From positions 32,116 to 96,115 of the forward strand of contig JALDNG010001351.1 in NCBI GenBank assembly GCA_024349245.1: 64,000 nucleotides of DNA. The letters are read 5' to 3'. The translations under genes and the position numbers were made by a program. This DNA is from Neodontobutis hainanensis (lineage: Eukaryota > Chordata > Actinopteri > Gobiiformes > Odontobutidae). Positions 34,638 through 44,251 of the stretch are shown here, in pieces (the stretch's first letter is position 1; each line of letters starts with the position of its first letter). The notes under the pieces were generated by a model. That model was given only the letters and a program-made list of their open reading frames with translations. It did not search any database and had not been told where the DNA came from.

Positions 34638-35023
34638 GAGCCAATGGGAGCACCACAGACTCTCCTGCTCACATTAACAGCATGTCCCAGTGTTGTAGTC
34701 GAGTCTCCAGTTTTCGAGTCCAAGTCACTTTCAAGTCCTCAGTGTTTGAGTCCAAGTCCAAGTCCAAGGGTCCAGTGGTTGTGCTGTCGATGTCAAGTCC
34801 TCCAACTCCTCCTTCTTCCTCCTCGGCCCCCAGCGGATCCACCAAACGGCTCTTGGATGAAGAGGACGCTGAGGTGCCTTCCTCCAAGAGGCCATGTTTG
34901 GACCAGCCCAAAGAAAGCACAGACGATCCTACTCCATCGACCTCTGCTGGGACGTCCTTCACCAGTCGCTTCCCTCGCTACTTCCACCCCCAACCGGACT
35001 CGGACGACTCGGACTCCGACTGA
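34638..35023 (+). CDS. Candidate terminal exon with a nuclear-localisation-like motif and acidic end
   Basis: It follows a clean acceptor (CTCGTTGCAG at 34628-34637). One frame is open to a TGA at 35021-35023. Its first part (about 34695-34790) is made from a CAAGTCCGAGTC-type fish repeat (VFESKSKSKG), so it may not be ancestral coding. The second part is non-repetitive: SSAPSGSTKRLLDEEDAEVP, SSKRPCLDQP (basic motif), a Pro/Ser/Thr stretch, then TSRFPRYFHPQPDSDDSDSD at the end. Its good codon texture and acidic C-terminus suggest a real exon. Upstream exons are not identified. The gene is unknown. Confidence 0.35.
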
Positions 35024-35238
35024 CTTCATCTTTGATTTGGCAACAACAACGCCAATATTTTACAGCTTAAACTAGAGCAGATTTTTAAATTAGTAGGGTG
35101 TGTCTGTGTGTGATTTAAAAAAAACAAAAACAATATTACATAACGCAAGAAATGCTATATAGGATTTTTATTAACATTGAAAACAGAAACAAATACAGTC
35201 AACCTACAAAAGAAGTGACTAAAGCTTGTACAAAAACT

Positions 35239-35476
35239 AATCTGAGAAACTAAACCTGACCAGTTTTACTTTTCCCAGGATTTCCTCCAAAGTACGCCTT
35301 GTACTTGTTTTGACGTTTAAGTGAATATATGCTTTATTCCTCCCTCACTGGGAAAACTGGTACTGTATAAGACATAATTATTTGACAGAGGGTTGTTCAC
35401 CAACTGGAGGGTCGATGGTGCGAGCCCCCCTTCTCTGTTCTTGATATATTATTCCTAAAATTTAAATAAAGTAAGG
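35239..35476. repeat. Duplicated flank, partner of 41990-42215
   Basis: ATCTGAGAAACTAAACCTGA, TTTTCCCAGGATTTCCTCCA, a GCCTTGTACTTGTTT block, and ACTGGAGGGTCGATGGTGCG recur at 41990-42180 with moderate divergence. The Gmr1-like element inserted next to this copy. The ACCAACTGGAGGGTxGATGGTGCGA portion resembles a common fish SINE-type segment. Confidence 0.7.
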
Positions 35477-35481
35477 AATAC

Positions 35482-36134
35482 TGTTACGGCCCAAAAGAGT
35501 CGAACATATTTAAAAGAGGACACAGGAGGCAAAACAGTTCATTTCAAAAATAGTTTTTATTCATTTAGTTTTAGACTTGATGTTTTTTTCTGTCTTTTAT
35601 GTAAATAAAAAGAGAATCCAAAAACCCTCCCGTGCCCGAAAAAAAAACAGGAAAGTAACAAAAGAAAGGAGGACCTGGTGAGCCGGCCAAACAGAACATA
35701 AAGGAAGGAGTGACCCCGGGCCAACCCTGTACAGGGCCGTAGAAGCCGGTGCCAACTCCTCTACCACCCTACACAACACAACCCCACATTACTAACTTGA
35801 ACAAAATAAAGAACAATAACTCAGACAGCCGGTCCCATCAGGCCAAACAAAAACAAGGCTAGGCTAACAAGGACTGTAGAGGCATGGAGCAAGCCGGCTG
35901 CGCACAGGTGTCACCGGAACAGCTGAGGCGGAAGCGACCCAGATACCCAGCGAGAGCCTCCCAGGTGACCTATATACTCTGATGAGCGTTAAAAAAAAGA
36001 AAACTAAATATCTTTCCAAACGAAAATATCCAGACTACGAAAACCACCCAATACAAAACACACAAAAGAGATAAACAATCAACAATTCTACTACAAATAA
36101 AGAAGAAGGAAATAAGATGCCCCGGCACCTAACA
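35482..36134 (-). repeat. 3' LTR of the Gmr1-like element
   Basis: The minus strand begins TGTTAGGTGCC and ends CCGTAACA. It matches 40734-41375 through GAGCGTTAAAA, CCTGGTGAGCCGGCC (plus-strand reading) and TTTTTATTCATTTAG. It differs by small indels, including TAAGCTTTTGTTTTATC present only in the 5' LTR. Confidence 0.9.
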
Positions 36135-36144
36135 CCCCCACCCC
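36135..36144 (-). other. Polypurine tract of the Gmr1-like element
   Basis: The minus strand reads GGGGTGGGGG immediately before the TG of the 3' LTR. This is the usual plus-strand primer site for LTR elements. Confidence 0.7.
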
Positions 36145-36191
36145 ATATTACTGGACAAGGGCAGTGGGGGAAAAAAAAGACATTGTCCAGT

Positions 36192-36760
36192 CTACAGGCG
36201 CGACAGTGCATCGGCCAACACATTATTCTTGCCTCTAATATGACAAACCTCAATATTATAGGCTTGTAGCCGGAGACTCCAATTCATTAAGCGTCGGTTC
36301 TTATTACGCATCCGATGTAAAAAAACAAGAGGATTGTGATCAGTAAAAACAACCACTGGTGCACAAGCAGAGCCAAAATAAACCTGAAAGTGCTCCAACG
36401 ACAACACCAGAGCAAGCGTCTCCTTCTCTATGGTCGAATACCACTTTTGATGACGGTCCAGCTTACTAGAGAAATACGACAATGGATGATCTACTCCATC
36501 CTCACCCTCCTGCAATAAAACCGCCCCCGCACCCGTATCGCTAGCATCGACAGCGAGCTTGAACAGCTTGTCAAACGAGGGAGCAGCCAGAACAGGAGCG
36601 CACAACAGCAGCGCCTTAGTTTGCTCAAAGGCTGTTTGACAACGATCAGTCCACACAAAAGTTCTCTTAGGACTTAAAAGGTCAGTTAAAGAAGAGGCAA
36701 CAGCAGAAAAATTCCTACAAAAACCCCTGTAATAACCAACCATGGCTAAGTAACGTCGAA
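36192..36760 (-). pseudogene. Gmr1-like RNase H and connection domain
   Basis: One open frame of about 183 codons. The connection block reads MVGYYRGFCRNFS and WTDRCQTAFEQTK. RNase H follows with LAVDASDTGAGAVLLQ (first catalytic Asp), STIEKETLALVLSLEHF (Glu) and FTDHNPLVFLHRM (Asp), ending HIRGKNNVLADALSRL. The frame stops at 36192, at the end of pol, with no integrase downstream. This is the best-preserved domain of the element. Confidence 0.9.
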
Positions 36761-36849
36761 GCTCAGTGCGACTAGTTGGAATAGGAAACGAGACATTACT
36801 CTACACCTTGGCCTGCACCGGGCGCACACAACCACCAACAAACCACTTT

Positions 36850-37400
36850 ACCTAAGTAAGTCACTAAGTCACAGTTGCTTGGGCAAATACACACTTTGAT
36901 AAGTTCACTGTTAAGTTTGCCTCTTGAAGACGACCCAATACCACCCGAAGGTGTTCAATATGCTCCACCCAGGAATCGGAACAAACTACCAAGTCATCCA
37001 AGTAAGCCTCACAAAATGACAGACCCGACAGTATAATCCTCATCAACCGCTGAAATGATGCGGTGCATTTCGCATGCCAAAGCGACATAACATTGTATTG
37101 AAAAAAATCATCTGGGGTTACAAAGGCTGAGACTTCTTTTGCACGCTCAGTGAGCGGCACCTGCCAGTAACCTTTCAACAGAACAGAACTTGGACACAAA
37201 CGTAGCCCCACCCACTCGATCCACACAGTCCTCAATGCGAGGCAATGGAAAACAGTCCTGCTTCGTAACATTATTTACTTTCCTGTAGTCCGTGCAAAAC
37301 GATCTTCACCATTAGATTTTAACGCAAGCAAAACAGGGAGAGCTCCAAGGACTATAACTGAACTCTGCAATACCATGAGCTACCATATACTCAACCTGAC
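36850..37400 (-). pseudogene. Gmr1-like RT
   Basis: The N-terminal block VEYMVAHGIAEFSYSPWSSP lies at about 37390-37330, then KGYWQVPLTERAKEVSAFVT, FQRLMRIILSGL, and the catalytic AYLDDLVVCSDSW near 37005. Several frameshifts interrupt the middle, including one where FGMxNAPATFQ-type residues are expected (MSLWHAKCTASFQ is present). It is not functional as written. Confidence 0.85.
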
Positions 37401-37479
37401 GCTCCTCACCTGAAACTGTCTGTGTGACAAGACACGGAGCGGCCATTTCAGCACTGGACAGCGCCACACGGTCCCGTTC

Positions 37480-38640
37480 AGCCGCCACAGTAACGTCAAC
37501 AGGTGGGGACACACGCTCAACATAAGGCTTCGACATGTTAACATGGCACAAACGAGACCTACGGCGTCTGTCAGGCGTGATTATAAGATAGTCCCGATCA
37601 CTAATCTTTTTCTGAATGGCAGAGGGTCCAGAATACCGAGCCTGTAGACTTGAGCCAGGTATAGGTAACAAAATCAAGACTTTATCACCAGGTTTAAACT
37701 CTCTAACTTTAGCTTTTCTGTCGAACAAAGACTTCATTCTGGCCTGTGCCACCTTAAGATTTTCCTTCGTCATCTCACATGCGCGGTACAGTCTCAGTTT
37801 GAAGTTACTCACAAAATCAAGCAGATTTTGTTCTGACTTTCGAATAACAACTGGTCTTTAAACAACTTCAAAGGGCCACGGACAGTGTGTGGAAACACCA
37901 ACTCCGACGGACTAAAACCTAGGAACTCTTGAACCACCTCCCTCACAGCAAACATTTGTAAATGCACCCCTCATCCCAGTCTTTCTCTAACTCCAGACAA
38001 AACGTACAAAGCATAGTCTTGAGCGTCTGATGAAAATGCTCCAGTGCGCCTTGACTTTCAGGGTGATAGGCGCTAAAGTGGCAGTGCTGAATGTCAAGCT
38101 GTTTCAAGACTTGCGCAATCACCTTAGACATAAAGTTTGAGCCCTGGTCAGTTTGCACAACTTGAGGTAACCCAAACAACGAAATGAACTTGGTCAGCGC
38201 CTTCACAACAACAGGAGTAGGGATTTTACGCACTGGAAAGACTTCTGAAAGCGAGTGGCTGCGCACATGACAGTTATTAGGAACTTATTTCTCGACTAAG
38301 TTCGACGCAGCGGACCCACACAGTCCACCAGAACACGCTCAAAGGTTCACACACAACCAGTATCGGATACAGAGGAGCGGGAGGAATTGTCTGATTTGGT
38401 TTCCCAGATACTTGGCACCAATGACAGGATTTAGTGTGACTCGTGACATCCCCTTCAGACCGGGCCAAAAAATGGCGCAGAATGCGATTGTATATCTTCT
38501 TAATGCCAAGATGACCAGCTAATGGATTGTCGTGTGCCAGCTTTAAAATCTCAGCACGATATGGAATAGGGACTACTATCTGTGTAACAATACTCCACTC
38601 CTCCACAGGAGACACATCCAATGAAGTCCATTTGCATTAA
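37480..38640 (-). pseudogene. Gmr1-like integrase (upstream of RT)
   Basis: The zinc-binding N-terminal region lies at about 38560-38420: AHDNPLAGHLGIKKIYNRIL with two His, then CHWC. The core follows at 38266-37943: TKFISLFGLPQVVQTDQGSN with the second catalytic Asp, and FSAYHPESQGALEHFHQTLK with the catalytic Glu. The C-terminal part at 37812-37480 has FDRKAKVREFKPGDKVLIL and LCHVNMSKPY. The first catalytic Asp block is disrupted near 38300. Its position between protease and RT defines the Gmr1-type order. Confidence 0.85.
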
Positions 38641-39007
38641 CAACCCGTCTTTCACAAAATAACCAGTCGACATGGTCTCACTCTCGTCACCAGTTAAAGC
38701 GTCTTCAAATAACCTTGCCAAAGTATCATCTGACTTCTGATCGGCAATCAGCTGTTTCCTAGAAAAAAATAAACCACTCAACCCAGGTATGTCAATTTCA
38801 TTTTTTTTATTTTCACATTCTGGCTAACATGGGCGTTTTACCGGACTCAGCACTGAGCTCACACATAATCTACTCTCAGATCTACCTCCTTTACACTCTG
38901 CTTTTCTTCAGGCTTTGTAGCTGCGCGTAACTGCACATGATGTAAAAACATTGGGATATTTGTGCGCCAGCTCATCCGAGTGTGTCACAACAGGTACCGG
39001 TGTCACC

Positions 39008-39334
39008 TCAGGTGTAACCAACACTCGGCCTCCTGCCATAATCATTACCCATGATTACAGACACGCCGTCAATTGGAAACTCAATAGAGTCTCCGGACCA
39101 TAGGTCTGACTGAACTATAATCTTATGCAGTGGAACACTAATGTCTTGCATATTAAAACCTCGCACAGGTACATTAGATCCAACTGCAGTATGCTTACTC
39201 AGCTGCAAAACCCCTTCCAGAATAAAAAATTGGGAGGCTGCAGTATCCCGCAATATTTTCACCACTTTCACATGGTCAACAGAAACTGAAACAAACCCGT
39301 CCATAAAAAAACGGCTTAAAGTCATCATATTCAC
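39008..39334 (-). pseudogene. Gmr1-like aspartic protease
   Basis: An open frame of 108 codons contains ILRDTAASQFFILEGVL, the D-T-A-A form of the active-site motif, then VRGFNMQDISVPLHKI and GVSVIMGNDYG, the I-L-G-N-D-like C-terminal hallmark. D-T-A is unusual beside the common D-T/S-G, but it is tolerated in some Gypsy families. Frame breaks follow. Confidence 0.75.
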
Positions 39335-39379
39335 AAGGTTTAACCGACAAGGCTGGCTGGTTAGCGTGGCTTTCAGTTT

Positions 39380-40300
39380 TTTATCAGGGTGACAGTTTTA
39401 CTGTTCTTTTTCATAAGCACTGGACAGCTAGAAACAATATGCCCTTTGTTTTTATAATAGAAGCACATCACATCAATAGCTTTTGACTCACGATCCTTAG
39501 TTCTCGTGTCATAATTAGACGCAAAAACTTTTACCAAACTCCGTTGTCGTAGACACAGCTTTCACGTCATCCCTGCCATTACCATAACCAAAGCGGTCAA
39601 ATCTGTTAAAGCCAATAGGGCGTTCCACAAAACCAGATCTGTGCGTTAACACGTATTCGTCCACAAGCACTGCAGCTTTAGCCACGTCAATGACTTTTTT
39701 TTCATTTAGATGTGTTGTTATTCTTTCAGGGAGACAGTTTTTAAAATCCTCCATCAATATTTGCTGCTTGAGCTGATCAAAGTCCTTGACATTTTGTGAT
39801 GAGCACCATCGATCAAAGATCATTTCCTTTTCCCGGACAAACTTAACATGAGTCTGATTCTGACTTTTCCTTAATTTACAAAATCTTTGCCGATAAGCTT
39901 CGGCACTAGTTCATAAATCCGTAAAACAGCACTTTTTACCTTATCAAAATCCGCACTATCATCTACGGACAAGGGCGCATAAGCCTCCTGGGCTTTTCCT
40001 ACCAGAGTGCACTGTAACATCAACGTCCACACATCTTTAGGCCATTTAACTCAGCAACTCTCTCAAAATGTGTAAAGTATTTATCTACATCCTTTTCGAT
40101 AAATTGTGGAACCAACCGGATGTTTTTACTCACAAATTCAGAAGATCTAGGCAGCCGCGCTGTCACCTCGAGTTCACGCAGACGGCTCTGTTGCGTTCCT
40201 TCTGTTCCAAAGAGAGCCGTTGCAACTCAATTTCCAGCTCCTTCAAACGAATATGTCTTCCATTGAGGACAAACGAGGGCTTTTTGGGCCAGCTGATGGC
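39380..40300 (-). pseudogene. Gmr1-like gag with SCAN-like region and degraded zinc knuckle
   Basis: The early part near 40140-40060 reads FIEKDVDKYFTHFERVAEL. Then, after frame breaks, the open frame 39823-39515 reads FDQLKQQILMEDFKNCLPER and VAKAAVLVDEYVLTHR. This helical block resembles the SCAN domain, which is thought to have come from Gmr1-like gag. The zinc knuckle at 39424-39465 reads CFYYKNKGHIVSSC: C-x2-Y-x4-H-x4-C, so the second Cys has become Tyr. The structural protein is non-functional here. Confidence 0.75.
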
Positions 40301-40716
40301 GGAAATATGCCACGCTGAATCAACACAGACCAAACTTCTTCCTTAATCACTGCCTTTTTATCCTGCCTACACAACTGCCTCATACTCCTCCGCTAATGCT
40401 AGTAAATTATCTTTAGAGCACCTGTGAAATACCTCCAAAGTGGGCGCTTTAATAAACTCATCCAGATGACATCTTAACACCTGGAATCTACACAGCCAAA
40501 CAACAAAAGGCTAACGCACAAACAACAAAGCTTTACCACGACAAACCACAAAGTCCTTTTCATTCGCTGCTCAAACGCTTACAAAAACATACTACAATTC
40601 GAAATTGTGCCACGCAAAATCCAAAATGCCACAACACACGTTACCCACAAATCTGTTCTATACCAACTACAAAAGGTAACTTATCACCTACTGAAATAAG
40701 TTTTTTTTTTTTTTTA

Positions 40717-40727
40717 ACGAGCCCCCA
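40717..40727 (-). other. Probable primer-binding site, tRNA-Pro type
   Basis: The minus strand reads TGGGGGCTCGT, beginning 6 nt after the 5' LTR. It matches the first 11 nt of the tRNA-Pro primer-binding site known from gammaretroviruses; beyond that the match is lost in a poly-T run. Confidence 0.55.
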
Positions 40728-40733
40728 TAAATT

Positions 40734-41375
40734 TGTTCTGGCCCAAAAGAGTCAAACATATTTAAAAGAGGACACGAGGCAAAACAGTTCATTTCAAAAA
40801 TAGTTTTTATTCATTTAGTTTTAGACTGCTAAGCTTTTGTTTTATCTTGATGTTTTTTTCTCTTTTATGTAAATAAAAAGAGAATCCAAAACCCTCCCGT
40901 GCCCGAAAAAATAAAACAGGAAGTAACAAAGAAAGGAGGACCTGGTGAGCCGGCCAAACAGAACATAAAGGAAGGAGTGACCCGGGCCAACCCTGTACAC
41001 GGCCGTAGAAGCCGGTGCCGACTCCTCTACCACCCTACACAACACAACCCTCATTACTAACCTGAACAAAATAAAGAACGATAACTCAGACAGCCGGTCC
41101 CATCAGGCCAAACAAAAACAAGGCTAGGCTAACAAGGACTGCAGAGGCATGGAGCAAGCCGGCTGCGCAGCGTTGTCACGGAACAGCTGAGGCGAAGCGG
41201 CGACCCAGCGAGAGCCTCCCAGGTGACCTATATACTCTGATGAGCGTTAAAAAAGAAAACTAAATATCTTTCCAAACTACAAAACCACCCAATACAAAAC
41301 ACACAAAAGAGATAAACAATCAACAATTCTACTACAAATAAAGAAGAAGGAAATAAGGTGCCCCGGCACCTAACA
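40734..41375 (-). repeat. 5' LTR of the Gmr1-like element
   Basis: The minus strand begins TGTTAGGTGCC and ends CCAGAACA. It is the partner of 35482-36134. The outer AATAC duplication adjoins it at 41376-41380. Confidence 0.9.
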
Positions 41376-41380
41376 AATAC

Positions 41381-42279
41381 TATGTAGGAATTAGGAGGAG
41401 ATCTAGAAACAAAACCAATTCAGCAAATCTTGTAGATAATGCTTTAAAAAAGCTTTAAATCAGCAGGACTTTTACCCAGGAATTATCTGACTATGGGTGT
41501 TGCCTAAATAAGTTAACTATAAGTTCCTAAGGGGGCATGACCCAGGAGGTCGAGGGGGTCGTGCACTAACTGGAGGGTTGTAATGTGACCCTCACTCCTC
41601 TGGCTCATGTTGTATTCAGTAATCGTATCCATTTAAAAATCAAAGCTTCTAAATATTATCTAATATATAAAACAAAGTTAGTAAATCCTCTAAAGTACTG
41701 GATAAAGATTGTTTAAAACCAGAAAGTGGGTTTGACTCAAATAGTTATTTTCTTTACATAATATTTTTAACATACTATTCTCAGTAACTCTCAGCTCTAT
41801 GTTTGGCATCGTCGCCAGTATTTTACACTTTTATCTTTCTATTAATATTAGTGTGAGTGTGTGTGTCAAGAAAAACAAACAACCAGAAAAACTAAACAAA
41901 ATAGAAGCTAAAGCAAGGAAAGTGATGTAGTATTTCATCAAATTAACATTAAAAATAATTAAAAACAATACAGTAAATCTAGACGAGTTAATCTGAGAAA
42001 CTAAACCTGATGGTTCAGTTTTACTTTTCCCAGGATTTCCTCCAAAACACGCCTTGCACTTGTTTAAAAGTTTAAATAAATATACACTTCATTCGTCCCA
42101 CACTGGGAGAACTGGTACGGTATAAGGCAGGTCATGAGTAAAAGGGGGTTGTCCACCAACTGGAGGGTTGATGGTGCGATGCCCACTTCTCCGTTCATGA
42201 TAAATGATTATGTCAGGAAGTATTGTAATGCTACACAAGTGGGTAAAGACCGAGACAGTTCTTTCCAGAAGAGTTCTCT
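41381..42279. repeat. AT-rich flank with SINE-like segments and the partner of 35239-35476
   Basis: GTGCACTAACTGGAGGGTTG (about 41571) and CCACCAACTGGAGGGTTGAT (about 42152) resemble the conserved segment of a common fish SINE-type repeat; a related piece is at 42475-42520. 41990-42215 is homologous to 35239-35476. No coding region is visible. Confidence 0.55.
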
Positions 42280-42879
42280 TGACTCCACCCAAACTGTGGA
42301 GAACATATTTAGAAAGAACTCTTAGTCCAAAGTAAATAGTGTAGTGAGAAGTGTAGCAATGGTTCAGGGGTAGAGTGGGTGATCTGTCAAAGATCACAAC
42401 ATGTCCCTCTCATGTTGTGTAAGTTAAGTTCTAAGTTTTAGAGGCAGCAGTGTCAGGAGCTAGAGCAGATGGTCCACTAACTGAAGGGTGGCTGGTGCAA
42501 TCCCCAGCTCTTCTCTTTATGTTTTTAAAGCCAAAGGTAAGAAATGTCTTTAGATTTCTATCAGCAATGTTATTTATTTCTTTTTGACGGGAAGTCTCAC
42601 TCCTGATTTGTCTTCTTTTCACATAAAAGTCTGTGACAGATAAAAGAAAGGTATCCAGTAAAATGAACAGCGCTGGATATAGTCACATTGTTATATTTTA
42701 TACTGTCTAATGAATTATTTCTGTGGTTTTCTTTTTCTTCAGAGATGTGTCCGTTCTGTGGCTGCTGGCCTCTCAGGTGTAACCTGTCCGGTCTGATCCC
42801 GGTCTGATCTGTAAATAACTAACTGTTTAATTCATATAAAAAAATATTTTTTGACAATAATATCTGCACTTTTAGCATC

Positions 42880-43423
42880 CAGAAACCGAGAAGAAGTCTA
42901 ATCCTGCCAGAGTGTGACCTGTCCCCAACATGATCCAGTTCAGGAGAAGAGGATAAAGCCAGCAGAGTCCTGAGCCCCAACACAAGTGAGAAGTCCTTCT
43001 ACCTCTAATCTAGTATCTCAGCTGTTGCACTGAAGTAACAGTTTGAACAGACATGCCTCTTGTTTTCTGTAGGAAACCTAAACATGCATTTTCTGATGAC
43101 GTCCTTGTCTGCTAAAGCCGGAAGAACCCAGATCCTCAGAAACTGTTGTGGTAAGAAAAAAAACTATATTGTATTTTTCTCTTGTGCTCGTGCAGCAAAA
43201 GGCTATCCACTAATAAATGTTTTGTTGTCATTGCAGAGGAAGGCTGCAGCACTGGGAAGGGTCCCGTGAAGCCATTGGAAGAAGCCCACTCTTCTTCACA
43301 TCAAGACTAACAAACAGTGCATCAGTGACTCCAGATGATACAACAGCACAAATGGCCTTTGATGAAGAGATGAAGCAAGAATGACTTGAAAACCAAACTG
43401 AATATTGTATTTATTAAATAAAT
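42880..43423 (+). pseudogene. 3' exons of an unknown plus-strand gene (copy 2)
   Basis: Blocks follow CACTTTTAG (about 42879), TTTCTGTAG (about 43073) and GTCATTGCAG (43236). The last exon, 43237-43384, has a frame reading LQHWEGSREAIGRSPLFFTS and then TTAQMAFDEEMKQE to a TGA at 43382-43384. AATAAA lies just downstream (about 43417). The frame matches the partner copy with substitutions but no indel in its second half, which suggests past coding constraint. The previous exon (KPKHAFSDDVLVC) hits a stop in its best frame. The family is unknown. Confidence 0.45.
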
Positions 43424-44251
43424 GACATTATTTTACAAGTACAATCATTTTGTACTTATTTATAAAATCATTTCTGTTTAGGTCTTTTAGTAAACATTGT
43501 CTCGCTACTTAAATATATTTAAATGTTGCCGGAGCTATAAGACATCATTGATTAGATTATTTTTGTGGCTTAAACCGTGAACACCACTGACAGAACCACA
43601 CAAACCTTTCTGCTCAAAGAAGATTATTTCAGAAACACTGTTGTAAGTCTAGCTTCACAATATCTGTATTATATAGAACGTTCATTTAAATGACATTCAA
43701 CTCGAGCATGGTTCTTCATTACAACCAAACTAAAAAGATAAACGGCAGTCAGAACCTTTGGAGAGACTGAAGCAAAATTGATCAGTAACTTCTGGAAATG
43801 AAAGAAAATGTGTTCAAAGTTCTCCAACACATTCTGTGTTAGATTCTTGAGCAATGATGAATACTGCTAGAAAAAAAGCTATTACAAGAAATTGTGAGAT
43901 AGTGGAAACAACAACAAAGCAAAACTGGCACAGAGGTCAAGACTTAAATAAGAATTATTGGACAAAACAAATACACATTTAAGGCTACACAAGTTCATTC
44001 TTTAACAAGACAAAAACTGAATATGGTTTATGGGTAATTATGTGCTTCACAGGCATTTTTGCCTTAAATATAAGAATACAATGAAACAAAGTGACAAAAT
44101 GTCTTGCTTGAGATACTTTTTTAAACAGTAAAGAGTAAGTCCACCAGTTCAAAATGAGGAGAAAATAATTTCCTGTTTCTTTTACACACTGTTGCCAGCA
44201 TTAAATAACTGTAGCAACTGTAATGCAAGATAACAAAATAAAAATAAACTT

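Larger units (their letters stand above)
35482..41375 (-). mobile_element. Gmr1-like Gypsy LTR retrotransposon, complete but defective
   Basis: LTRs at 35482-36134 (653 bp) and 40734-41375 (642 bp) are flanked by the 5-bp target duplication AATAC (35477-35481 and 41376-41380). Read on the minus strand the order is gag, protease, integrase, RT, RNase H. Integrase lies before RT, the reverse of ordinary Gypsy, and this is the hallmark described for Gmr1 of cod. RNase H ends with ADALSRL just before the polypurine tract and 3' LTR. The LTRs are very similar by eye, so insertion is fairly recent, yet the coding region has many frame breaks. Confidence 0.9.
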
